Source of the DNA: an uncultured Lachnospiraceae bacterium
Lineage (GTDB): Bacteria; Bacillota; Clostridia; Lachnospirales; Lachnospiraceae
Direction: 5' to 3'
Length of the DNA: 9,741 nt
Assembly (NCBI GenBank): GCA_905236365.1
Contig: CAJOPP010000386.1
Span: 1-9,741, forward strand
In this document: positions 1 through 6,576 of the stretch, piece by piece
Numbering within the stretch: the stretch's first letter is position 1
Layout: each line of letters starts with the position of its first letter
The notes under the pieces: generated by a model
The model's input: the letters and a program-made list of their open reading frames with translations, nothing else
Databases searched by the model: none
Told to the model about the DNA's origin: nothing
Program-made: the position numbers and the translations under genes

Positions 1-80
1 ATGTCGCCTGTCGGCTCCATGCGGGCATTCGCAAAAGTATTGATTTTTCGTGCAAGCACGAAATCAACACCTTTGCTCAT
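1..80 (-). CDS. Possible small protein, N-terminal part only (cut by window start)
   Basis: A minus-strand frame opens with ATG at 80-78 and stays open to the window edge (26 codons). It begins MSKGVDFVLARK and continues with INTFANARMEPTGD. I do not recognise a named family. There is no convincing Shine-Dalgarno site: the bases before the ATG are AT-rich (GTGATAAA) and look more like a -10 element. The first third of the frame coincides with a DNA hairpin (about 40-67), and the plus strand is also open here (31 codons, ending at the TAA at 94-96). The region may therefore be a non-coding or repeated element rather than a gene. My impression that similar short peptides recur in Lachnospiraceae annotations is from memory and unverified. 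Confidence 0.25.
   Translation of the reverse strand, partial: MSKGVDFVLARKINTFANARMEPTGD
40..67. repeat. Hairpin-forming inverted repeat near window start
   Basis: TTGATTTTTCGTGC at 40-53 is followed, after AA, by GCACGAAATCAA at 56-67. The arms pair over 12 positions with a two-base bulge in the left arm. There is no strong T-run directly after it on either strand, so it is not a clear terminator. It lies inside the possible minus-strand small gene. Confidence 0.55.
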
Positions 81-167
81 TTTATCACATTTTTAACCCA
101 ATTTCCATTAAAAAGAAACACATTTCTGATTCTTCTATTCCTGATTTATAGCTTTTTTAGCAAATTA

Positions 168-176
168 TGATATAAT
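168..176 (+). promoter_or_regulatory. Extended -10 promoter of the methyltransferase-like gene
   Basis: TGATATAAT is a perfect TGn extension plus consensus TATAAT (171-176). At 17 bases upstream (148-153, ATAGCT) there is no good -35, which is tolerable for an extended -10 promoter. Transcription would start near 183 and give a leader of about 86 bases containing the repeat hairpin. Confidence 0.6.
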
Positions 177-177
177 G

Positions 178-237
178 GTAACTGTTCAGGTGTTACTGTT
201 CAGACGTACGCCACCGAGTGAACTGTAACGTTCAGGT
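178..237 (+). repeat. Clustered GTTCAG repeats forming a leader hairpin
   Basis: Three related units lie within 60 bases: GTAACTGTTCAGGT (178-191), GTTACTGTTCAG (192-203) and GTAACGTTCAGGT (225-237). GTTACTGTTCA (192-202) and TGAACTGTAAC (219-229) also form an inverted repeat, an 11-position stem with a single T-T mismatch and a 16-base loop. It falls between the promoter and the ribosome site, so the RNA would carry it. A 13-base copy in inverse orientation (ACCTGAACAGTTA) occurs at 6603-6615 before pilZ. The unit could be a dispersed intergenic repeat, a regulator site or an RNA structure. Confidence 0.6.
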
Positions 238-268
238 AGGATATCACAACCAGCTAAGGAGAGTACAA

Positions 269-1171
269 ATGAGTCTATACGAAGAAATCAAATCCCACTT
301 TACACTTCCAAATGCCTACGAGGATTGGAAACAATATCGAACTACTTTAACTGATTATCTGATTTCACGGACCGATACGGTATCGCTTCCCCTCTCTTTT
401 TCCTCCGGAATGGGTCAGAACGATTTCCTGCCAACCCTTGCGATTCTCGGTGCCGGTGCCTGCAATGATCTGGATTTGGAACGACTCTCTTCCCATTTTT
501 CCAAAATAACACTGATTGACTACCAGACCGATTCCATGCAGGCGGCCCTTGCTACCTATCACTTGGAAGATTCTCCTGTCGTAGAATGTCTGTCTGACAG
601 CCTGAACGGTCTGACAGATTATGATTATCAGGAATTTTGCGAAGAACTCCAGTTTTTTCTCCGGGAAGAAAGTCAAATGATCACACCGGAACGCTTTGAA
701 GACTTTGCACTTTCTTTTGTAGACGCTAAATTTCAAAAAAACAGACAGGTGACAATTCCGCTTGCACCTGCCGCTTATGATTATATCTGGTGTTTTGGAG
801 TCCATAGCCAGTTACAGGCTATGTTCTCCTATATTTTTCATGTATTTGAAGTGAATCTGAAGGGTCAGCTTTTTAAGGAATCGAATTGGACTGCTTCTGC
901 ATTCTACCATCGTTTAAAAGAAGAAAATAACACATTTATTCCCCGATTTCATGACGCCCTGCTTTCCAGTGCAAAGACCGCTGTTTTCCTTGGTTTAGAG
1001 CAATCACGGCATGGAGAAACAGATGCGATTGAAGGTGCTTTTCAGGCCATTCAGGATATTCGAAGCCGCAATCTGTCACGAAAAGAAAGTGTCATTCTAT
1101 GGCCATTCTGCCCAGACCGCCATCTGACTTATGAAATGTTAATTATGAATCTTTCTCTTGCAGCGGAGTAA
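269..1171 (+). CDS. Class I SAM methyltransferase-like protein, function unknown
   Basis: This 300-residue cytoplasmic protein has no signal peptide or membrane segment. Residues 57-70 (LAILGAGACNDLDL) match the glycine-rich motif I of Rossmann-type S-adenosylmethionine methyltransferases. The acidic residue closing the second strand follows in LIDYQ (D84), and YDYIWCFGVHSQL (about 170-182) fits the motif IV strand region. The C-terminal strand is ILWPFCPDRH. The substrate cannot be told from sequence, and catalysis is unproven. The start at 269 was chosen over an in-frame ATG at 218 because AAGGAG (256-261) sits 7 bases before it, and because 218 lies inside the leader hairpin and has no ribosome site. 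The gene stands alone on the plus strand and converges on the membrane-protein gene, with 50 bases between the two stops and no clear terminator. Confidence 0.65.
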   Translation: MSLYEEIKSHFTLPNAYEDWKQYRTTLTDYLISRTDTVSLPLSFSSGMGQNDFLPTLAILGAGACNDLDLERLSSHFSKITLIDYQTDSMQAALATYHLEDSPVVECLSDSLNGLTDYDYQEFCEELQFFLREESQMITPERFEDFALSFVDAKFQKNRQVTIPLAPAAYDYIWCFGVHSQLQAMFSYIFHVFEVNLKGQLFKESNWTASAFYHRLKEENNTFIPRFHDALLSSAKTAVFLGLEQSRHGETDAIEGAFQAIQDIRSRNLSRKESVILWPFCPDRHLTYEMLIMNLSLAAE

Positions 1172-1221
1172 CATGGTATGCATGAATTTGCATCTACTCC
1201 CTGTATCGCACCATATACTTT

Positions 1222-2355
1222 TCATGATTGTTCACTATCTGATTTTCCCTGTCTTCTCTTCTCCATATCCATAACAAGCATCGTATATAGCACTGCCGTA
1301 AAAGGAATCCCCAAAAACATACCCAGAACTCCGCCGATTTTTCCACCAATAATAATTGCTGCAAAAATCAGAATAGATGGAATGCCAATTGCATTTCCCA
1401 CTATATGCGGATAAATCAGTCGATTATCAATTTGTTGTAAGATTAAAAACAAAATTAAAAAGGTCAACGCCTTCACCGGAGACTCCATGATCAATAACAC
1501 AACGCCGATTGAACCACCAAACAATGCTCCCGCCACCGGAATGAGATTCGTTACACTGATGATTACTCCAATCAACACCGGATATGGAAGCCTTAGTATT
1601 CCCATCACAAGCATGACCAGAATCCCTAAAATAATGGAATCCACACATTGCCCGGATATAAAACTGGCATAAGTATCATACACGATTTTTCCAAAATCTT
1701 CGAGTCCCTTTCCAATGTGCTTTGGAAGATAGACTTCAATCAGCTTATGCATAAAAGCACTAATTGATTCTTTCTTAGCCAGAATGTAAAACGAAAAGAA
1801 TAGCCCAATAAACAGTTTTGCAAAAGCAGAAAAGAAATTTCCAACCATATTTCCACTGGCTTTTACCGCATCCACAAAGGATTGATTTTTCATCAGTCCA
1901 AACATACTGTTTACCAGTTCTTCGTCTATTCTAATCTTCTTAACGCTTTCTATGATATCCTCTGAAACGCCAAAATTCTTCTCTAAAAAAATCGTAATCG
2001 TCTCAACCGCCTGTGGAGCTTTTCCTGCTATCTGCCTCACACTGTCTCTAATTCCCGGTATCACACTAAAACATACAATGGTAACTGCTCCAGCCAAAAT
2101 CAGAAATGCAGCTACCATTGATATCGTTCTCTTTATAATCTGATTTTCAAAAATCCCCTTTGTCATGTATTTCTCTAATTTTACAACTAGCAAATTCACA
2201 ACAAAGGCGATCACAATACCGTAAACCAACGATGCGATGGCATCATAACAGGTAACAAGCATATTTTTCACTGCACTAAAATGTTCAACAACTAAATAAA
2301 ATGATACAATGAAAAACAATCCTTTTAAGATTTTTGTTTCCCGGTTGTGAACCAT
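1222..2355 (-). CDS. AI-2E/PerM-family (UPF0118) membrane transporter
   Basis: This 377-residue integral membrane protein belongs to the AI-2E transporter family (Pfam PF01594), which includes TqsA, YdiK and YhhT. The sequence shows N-terminal hydrophobic segments (about 11-31, 36-58 and 76-98), a soluble amphipathic stretch (about 100-165), then a helix near 172-195 and a hydrophobic C-terminal half. Family signatures are SGQCVDSIILGIL (about 234-246), NLIPVAGALFGG (270-281) and QQIDNRLIYPHIVG (307-320). Reported roles of family members range from autoinducer-2 export to ion/proton antiport, so the substrate here is open. A GTG at 2364 is in frame, but AGGTGA lies 5 bases before the ATG at 2355, which I prefer. 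The ribosome site begins just beyond the stop of the flavoprotein gene (21-base gap), so the two are probably cotranscribed. No terminator is evident before the convergent gene. Confidence 0.85.
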   Translation of the reverse strand: MVHNRETKILKGLFFIVSFYLVVEHFSAVKNMLVTCYDAIASLVYGIVIAFVVNLLVVKLEKYMTKGIFENQIIKRTISMVAAFLILAGAVTIVCFSVIPGIRDSVRQIAGKAPQAVETITIFLEKNFGVSEDIIESVKKIRIDEELVNSMFGLMKNQSFVDAVKASGNMVGNFFSAFAKLFIGLFFSFYILAKKESISAFMHKLIEVYLPKHIGKGLEDFGKIVYDTYASFISGQCVDSIILGILVMLVMGILRLPYPVLIGVIISVTNLIPVAGALFGGSIGVVLLIMESPVKALTFLILFLILQQIDNRLIYPHIVGNAIGIPSILIFAAIIIGGKIGGVLGMFLGIPFTAVLYTMLVMDMEKRRQGKSDSEQS

Positions 2356-2376
2356 TCCTATCACCTGATTTCTATT

Positions 2377-2976
2377 TTATAGTGGTTTAAAATCCTCTGC
2401 GGGATGCTTACAAATCGGACAAACAAAATCTGCCGGCAAAGTATCTCCCTCATATATATATCCACAAATCGTACATATATAACCTTTTTTCTCTGCCGGC
2501 TTCGCAGATGGTTTGATGTTAGCATGATAATAAGCATACGTAACAGAAGCTTCTTCTGATAGGATCTCTCCACCTGTCACATCTGCAATAAATAATGTAT
2601 GGGTTCCAAGATCCACCGTTTCTGCAACTTTACCGGAAATATATCCATTACTCTCTTTCGTAATATAGGCAATTCCATTCTCCGCTCTCACAAACGAAAT
2701 CTCCACAAATTTGTCCGTATCTCTTCCACTCTGAAATCCAAAATGCTGAAATGTATCAAAGGTTGCACTTTCATCCAGAATGGATACATTGAATTCCTTT
2801 GTCTTGATAATCATGTCATGTGTGTAATTCTCTTTATTCACTGCAATTGCAATACGATTCGGTGACGTTGTGACCTGAAATGCCGTATTGATAATACAAC
2901 CGTTGTCCTTGTCACCGTCCTTTGCCGTCAGCACAAACAAACCATAACTTAACTGATTCATTACCTTACTATTCAT
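2377..2976 (-). CDS. High-molecular-weight rubredoxin: flavin reductase domain fused to short rubredoxin
   Basis: This 199-residue cytoplasmic redox protein has two parts. Residues 1-150 resemble the FMN-binding flavin reductase-like domain, opening MNQLSYGLFVLTAKDGD, with the conserved INTAFQVT and SP stretch near 29-39. After a short linker rich in Lys, Ala and Pro, residues 165-199 form a rubredoxin with iron ligands C168, C171, C186 and C189 (YICTICGY and CPICK). Only 14 residues separate the two Cys pairs, so this is the short rubrerythrin-type knuckle, not the usual 50-residue rubredoxin. The best-studied relative is Hrb of Moorella thermoacetica, which passes electrons from NADH to a flavodiiron protein that reduces NO or oxygen. 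A similar role here is inferred; no flavodiiron gene lies in the window. The start has AAAGGGATGAG upstream. It is first in an operon with the AI-2E family gene. Confidence 0.88.
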   Translation of the reverse strand: MNSKVMNQLSYGLFVLTAKDGDKDNGCIINTAFQVTTSPNRIAIAVNKENYTHDMIIKTKEFNVSILDESATFDTFQHFGFQSGRDTDKFVEISFVRAENGIAYITKESNGYISGKVAETVDLGTHTLFIADVTGGEILSEEASVTYAYYHANIKPSAKPAEKKGYICTICGYIYEGDTLPADFVCPICKHPAEDFKPL

Positions 2977-3019
2977 TTTCTCATCCCTTTCTGTTATGCT
3001 TATATATTTAGATAAAAGA

Positions 3020-3049
3020 TTAGTACACCAAACATTCCCGGTGTACTAA
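3020..3049. promoter_or_regulatory. Perfect inverted repeat, probable operator of the rubredoxin operon
   Basis: TTAGTACACC (3020-3029) and GGTGTACTAA (3040-3049) are exact reverse complements separated by 10 bases. The repeat abuts the predicted -10 and covers the expected transcription start near 3043, where a bound dimeric repressor would block initiation. It could instead form a 10 bp hairpin at the 5' end of the mRNA. The binding protein is not identifiable from sequence; an oxygen, NO or redox regulator would suit the gene. Confidence 0.65.
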
Positions 3050-3077
3050 ATCATAATCTTACTATAATTTTGGTCAA
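3050..3077 (-). promoter_or_regulatory. Sigma-A promoter of the rubredoxin/AI-2E-family operon
   Basis: Read on the minus strand, TTGACC (3077-3072) is followed after 16 bases by TATGAT (3055-3050). Start of transcription is expected near 3043, giving a leader of about 70 bases. The promoter is separate from that of the citrate synthase gene upstream. Confidence 0.65.
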
Positions 3078-3214
3078 AAAAACAGTACCTATAAAAAATT
3101 TTGCTTTTTAATTTCGGTTCTTCCTCAAATGTTAGTATTTTTCTGTTTGAAGTGTATAATCTGGTCATTCGAAACGTTTCATAGCTGAAAATTGAGAAAG
3201 AATCTTAATTTTTC

Positions 3215-4597
3215 TTATCGCTCACTGATTGGTATATATTCACGATTTGACTTAACTGCCTTATATGCAGGACGGATAATCTTACCCTGATTGATCAGTT
3301 CTTCAATACGATGTGCACTCCAACCAGCCATTCTTGCCACTGCAAATAACGGTGTATATAATTCTGCCGGCAGCCCTAACATCTCATACACAAAACCGGA
3401 ATAAAAGTCTACATTGGCACTGACACCTTTGTAAATCTTTCGTTCTTCTGCAATAACCTCTGGTGCAAGTCGCTCTACATTCGAATATAACTGGTATTCC
3501 TTCGTCATACCTTTTTCAATAGAAAGCTTCTCAACAAAACCTTTAAATACCTTGGCTCTTGGATCAGAAATAGAATACACGGCATGCCCCATACCATATA
3601 TGAGACCTGCTTTGTCGAATGCTTCTTTATGCAATAACTTCTTCAAATAGCTCTTGATTTCTTCCTCATCGTTCCAATCCTTCACCTGCTTCTTCATATC
3701 TGCAAACATCCTGGTCACCTTGATATTCGCACCACCATGCTTCGGACCCTTTAGAGAGCCTAATGATGCAGCCATAGATGAATAAGTGTCTGTTCCGGAG
3801 GATGTAACCACATGGGTCGTAAAGGTAGAGTTATTACCACCGCCATGTTCAGCATGTAATACCAAAGCAAGATCCAATATACGTGCTTCTAATTCGGTAT
3901 ATTTGCTATCCGGTCTTAAAAGATACAAAAGATTCTCAGCAGTGGATAAATCCTCCTGCGGCGTATGTATATATAAACTGTTACCATCATGATAATGACT
4001 ATATGCCTGATACCCATAAACTGATAGTAACGGTACAACCGAGATCAATTGCAGACATTGTCTCAACACATTCGGTATCGATGTGTCATCCGCTTTCTCA
4101 TCATAGGCATATAAAGTAAGTACACTTCTCTGTAACGTATTCATCATATCCTTACTCGGAGCTTTCAGAATAATATCCCTTACAAAATGGGTTGGTAAAG
4201 ACATTCTGTAATTGGATAATATATTGGTAATCTTATTAAGTTCATCCTGATTCGGAAGTTCACCAAATAAAAGAAGGTATACGGTCTCTTCATATCCAAA
4301 GCGCTTCTCCTTAATAAATCCGTCTACGATATCTTCCACATCCACACCTTGGTAATATAACTTACCTTCGCATGGAATCATATCATTGTCATCCACAATA
4401 TACGATTGAATTTTGGAAACATCCGTAAGACCAGCCAAAACGCCTTTACCATTGATATCTCTAAGACCTCTCTTTACTTCGTACTTTGTAAAAAGATCTG
4501 TATCAATCCGAAGATTCTCAAGACATAATTCAGATAATCCCTTTATATCATCTGTAATTTGGGAAAAATTATTAATTCTTTCCTTGTGGTTGTTCAC
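3215..4597 (-). CDS. gltA: Citrate synthase
   Basis: Condenses oxaloacetate and acetyl-CoA to citrate. In a fermentative anaerobe this usually feeds 2-oxoglutarate and glutamate synthesis rather than a full cycle. The 460-residue product carries the family's active-site residues in order: HAEHGGGN (substrate-binding histidines 248 and 251), GPKHGGAN (catalytic H287), GMGHAVYSISDPRAK (H338) and VDFYSG (catalytic D397). Length fits the longer Firmicutes form with an N-terminal extension. A 2-methylcitrate synthase activity cannot be excluded, but no prp genes are nearby. An ATG at 4642 is in frame but overlaps a consensus -10 box. I prefer GTG at 4597, with AAAGGGTGA about 4-7 bases ahead. No convincing intrinsic terminator follows the stop; the next gene has its own promoter about 140 bases on. 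Confidence 0.93.
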   Translation of the reverse strand: MNNHKERINNFSQITDDIKGLSELCLENLRIDTDLFTKYEVKRGLRDINGKGVLAGLTDVSKIQSYIVDDNDMIPCEGKLYYQGVDVEDIVDGFIKEKRFGYEETVYLLLFGELPNQDELNKITNILSNYRMSLPTHFVRDIILKAPSKDMMNTLQRSVLTLYAYDEKADDTSIPNVLRQCLQLISVVPLLSVYGYQAYSHYHDGNSLYIHTPQEDLSTAENLLYLLRPDSKYTELEARILDLALVLHAEHGGGNNSTFTTHVVTSSGTDTYSSMAASLGSLKGPKHGGANIKVTRMFADMKKQVKDWNDEEEIKSYLKKLLHKEAFDKAGLIYGMGHAVYSISDPRAKVFKGFVEKLSIEKGMTKEYQLYSNVERLAPEVIAEERKIYKGVSANVDFYSGFVYEMLGLPAELYTPLFAVARMAGWSAHRIEELINQGKIIRPAYKAVKSNREYIPISER

Positions 4598-4640
4598 GCA
4601 ATCACCCTTTCTGTTCTTTAAATCTCGATCTCCATGCAAC

Positions 4641-4649
4641 ATTATAACA
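4641..4649 (-). promoter_or_regulatory. Extended -10 promoter of citrate synthase gene
   Basis: On the minus strand TGTTATAAT (4649-4641) is a perfect TGn plus TATAAT box. No -35 match lies at the right distance; TTGAAA occurs 30 bases upstream, too far. Expected start near 4634 leaves a 37-base leader with the ribosome site before GTG 4597. An AGGAGG lies just upstream of the box, which keeps the alternative ATG at 4642 possible, but its 12-base spacing is long. Confidence 0.55.
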
Positions 4650-4720
4650 CAAAACCTCCTTTTTCCCTAGTTTTTTTTTCAAAATTTTAAAAAATCTCAA
4701 AAAATAATAAACTAAAAACT

Positions 4721-4751
4721 CAAAAAGGCTGTCCGTAAATTACGAACAGCC
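4721..4751 (-). terminator. Intrinsic terminator of purB
   Basis: GGCTGTCCGTAA (4727-4738) and TTACGAACAGCC (4740-4751) form a 12-pair stem. Read as minus-strand RNA, the single imperfect position is a permitted G-U pair, whereas on the plus strand it is a C-A mismatch. A T-rich tail follows on the minus strand. Orientation and position, 20 bases after the purB stop, assign it to purB. Confidence 0.88.
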
Positions 4752-4770
4752 CTTCCTGTTATATCAGTAT

Positions 4771-6219
4771 TTATACATTAATCTCCGCAGTCATCCCCAG
4801 CAAATCACGATTTGCATCTAATACAGGTTGCACAACTTCTGTAATAAATTCCTCTGTCTGCTGTGGTGCACGTCCCACAAAGTTCTTTGGCTCCAGAATC
4901 TCCTCAATCATTTCTTTTGTCATTCCAAATGCAGGATCATTTGCGATACGATCAACTAAGTCGTTCTCTTTTCCTTCCTGCTTGACAACAGCTCCCGCTG
5001 CCATGGAATGTTCACGAATCTTCTCGTGTAACTCCTGACGGTTACCACCACGTTTTACAGCATCCATCATAATATTCTCAGTTGCCATAAACGGAATCTC
5101 CTTCATAAATCTCTGGTAAATCACCTTATCATAAACAACCAATCCGTCCACAACATTCAGATACAGATCTAAAATACCGTCAACCGCCAAAAAGGCTTCC
5201 GGAATTGAGATTCTCTTATTTGCAGAATCATCCAATGTTCTCTCAAACCACTGAGTCGCTGATGTAATAGCCGGATTCAATGCATCTACCATAACGTAGT
5301 TTGCAAGGGAAGCAATTCTTTCGGAACGCATTGGATTTCTCTTATATGCCATTGCAGAGGAACCAATCTGATTCTTCTCAAACGGTTCTTCAATCTCTTT
5401 CAGATGCTGCAACAAACGGATATCATTCGAGAACTTATGTGCGCTCTGGGCAATACCGCTTAATACATTCAGAATTCTGGAATCCACTTTGCGGGAATAG
5501 GTCTGTCCGGATACCGGATAGCACTCCTTGAATCCCATCTTCTCTGCAATCATGCCATCAATCTTGCGAATCGTCTCATGATCACCATTGAACAATTCCA
5601 GAAAACTTGCCTGGGTTCCCGTTGTCCCCTTGGAACCAAGTAACTTCTGCTGACTGATCATATATTCGAGATCTGATAAATCCAACATTAACTCCTCTAA
5701 CCATAGAGTTGCTCTCTTACCAACCGTTGTAGGCTGTGCAGGTTGAAAATGCGTAAACGCCAGCGTTGGAAGATCCTTGTATTCCATTGCAAACTTTGAA
5801 AGTTCATTGATCACATTCAATAACTTCTTACGAACCAGTTTCATTGCCTCGGTCATAATGATGACATCTGTATTATCACCAACATAACAGCTTGTAGCTC
5901 CCAGATGAATAATGCCGGCTGCTTCCGGACACTGCTTACCATATGCATATACATGACTCATAACATCATGGCGGACTAATTTTTCTCTCTTTTTGGCAAC
6001 ATCATAGTTGATATCATTCTGAAATGCCTTAAGCTCCTCGATCTGCTCTAAGGTAATCACCGGTTTCCCATTCTCTGACAATCCCAACTCATACTCTGTC
6101 TCTGCTAATGCAATCCACAATTTTCTCCATGTCTTGAACTTCATATCCGGTGAAAAAATGTACTGCATTTCCTTACTTGCATATCTTTCTGATAATGGGC
6201 TTACATATTTGTCTTTCAT
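4771..6219 (-). CDS. purB: Adenylosuccinate lyase
   Basis: Cleaves SAICAR to AICAR in de novo purine synthesis and adenylosuccinate to AMP; releases fumarate in both steps. The 482-residue protein is a member of the fumarase/aspartase superfamily, usually a homotetramer. Visible motifs are RHDVMSHV (83-90), HLGATS (105-110), THFQPAQPTTVGKR (156-169, with general-acid H157) and the superfamily signature GSSAMAYKRNP (286-296), whose serines 287/288 lie on the catalytic loop. The start at 6219 was taken because clostridial PurB proteins begin close to the KYVSPLSERYASKEM stretch and AGGA precedes it by 5 bases. In-frame starts at 6258 (GTG) and 6240 lack ribosome sites. It is monocistronic: its own promoter lies about 165 bases upstream and a strong terminator follows. 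Other purine genes are not adjacent. Confidence 0.95.
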   Translation of the reverse strand: MKDKYVSPLSERYASKEMQYIFSPDMKFKTWRKLWIALAETEYELGLSENGKPVITLEQIEELKAFQNDINYDVAKKREKLVRHDVMSHVYAYGKQCPEAAGIIHLGATSCYVGDNTDVIIMTEAMKLVRKKLLNVINELSKFAMEYKDLPTLAFTHFQPAQPTTVGKRATLWLEELMLDLSDLEYMISQQKLLGSKGTTGTQASFLELFNGDHETIRKIDGMIAEKMGFKECYPVSGQTYSRKVDSRILNVLSGIAQSAHKFSNDIRLLQHLKEIEEPFEKNQIGSSAMAYKRNPMRSERIASLANYVMVDALNPAITSATQWFERTLDDSANKRISIPEAFLAVDGILDLYLNVVDGLVVYDKVIYQRFMKEIPFMATENIMMDAVKRGGNRQELHEKIREHSMAAGAVVKQEGKENDLVDRIANDPAFGMTKEMIEEILEPKNFVGRAPQQTEEFITEVVQPVLDANRDLLGMTAEINV

Positions 6220-6313
6220 ACTTTTCCTGCTACTATACATATAGATTCTCTTATCCACATTAAGAATATGGCATCTTCTTCCTTAATGAATCTCCGTAGC
6301 AAACTCCTTTCAT
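6216..6313 (-). other. Two mini reading frames overlapping into purB (speculative leader peptides)
   Basis: In the purB leader an ATG at 6313 opens a 17-codon frame (MKGVCYGDSLRKKMPYS) ending in TAA at 6262-6260. That stop overlaps an ATG (TAATG) starting a 14-codon frame (MWIRESICIVAGKV). The stop of the second, TGA at 6218-6216, overlaps the purB start as ATGA. This stop/start chaining is the geometry of translational coupling. Neither frame has a good ribosome site, and short frames of this kind arise easily by chance. Confidence 0.2.
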
Positions 6314-6389
6314 GATATAAGGTAACAGCACGCACACTTCGTGCTTATGGCCGTAAAAAATACCTGCCTGCAAGTTACTACTACATAAC

Positions 6390-6418
6390 ATGTTATCCTT
6401 TTTTTTGAAAACTGTCAA
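6390..6418 (-). promoter_or_regulatory. Sigma-A promoter of purB
   Basis: On the minus strand a consensus TTGACA (6418-6413) is followed after exactly 17 bases by TAACAT (6395-6390). Expected start is near 6383. The -10 lies inside a perfect 12 bp palindrome, ATAACATGTTAT (6385-6396), which could be an operator or chance. No purine riboswitch core was recognised in the 165-base leader. Confidence 0.78.
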
Positions 6419-6436
6419 CGGAATCACGGATTTTAT

Positions 6437-6465
6437 TTGTTATTTTTATTTTTTTATGCTACAAT
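6437..6465 (+). promoter_or_regulatory. Promoter of pilZ-domain gene
   Basis: TTGTTA (6437-6442), 17 bases, then TACAAT (6460-6465), with the TG of an extended -10 at 6457-6458. Expected start is near 6472, giving a structured leader of about 170 bases, long for a 124-residue protein. Confidence 0.65.
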
Positions 6466-6504
6466 ATTTTTATATTATTTGTATCTATTCAGCTATGCTT
6501 CATA

Positions 6505-6555
6505 GATACGCGACAGGCATGGTGCTCACGCACATTCCAGTATGCCTGTCGTATC
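6505..6555 (+). other. Large stem-loop in pilZ leader
   Basis: GATACGCGACAGGCAT (6505-6520) pairs with ATGCCTGTCGTATC (6542-6555): 14 base pairs with one two-base bulge and a 21-base loop. No T-run follows, so it is not an intrinsic terminator. It may be a structured 5' UTR element or a degenerate mobile palindrome. It does not match the c-di-GMP-I riboswitch core as I know it. Confidence 0.65.
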
Positions 6556-6576
6556 GTATAATATTCATTTTCGTAC

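Noticed and set aside
365..805. Long minus-strand open frame opposite the methyltransferase-like gene
   Set aside because: No ribosome site, no domain character, and it lies fully antisense to a better-supported gene.
1172..1221. Shared terminator between the convergent methyltransferase-like and AI-2E-family genes
   Set aside because: Only a 5 bp ATGCA/TGCAT stem is present, without a T-run on either strand.
1178..1414. Plus-strand frame running into the AI-2E-family gene
   Set aside because: Antisense shadow of the membrane-protein coding sequence; no ribosome site or family signature.
3132..3160. Plus-strand TATAAT (3155-3160) as an antisense promoter into the citrate synthase gene
   Set aside because: The -35 at the right spacing (TTAGTA) matches at only three positions and there is no downstream plus-strand gene.
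3171..3180. GAAACGTTTC palindrome downstream of the citrate synthase gene
   Set aside because: Ten bases only, no flanking symmetry, no T-run for a terminator and no promoter next to it; plausible by chance.
6219..6383. Purine or PRPP/guanine-type riboswitch in the purB leader
   Set aside because: I could not find the conserved purine-aptamer core sequences or a terminator or sequestering stem; only a small GCACG hairpin is present.
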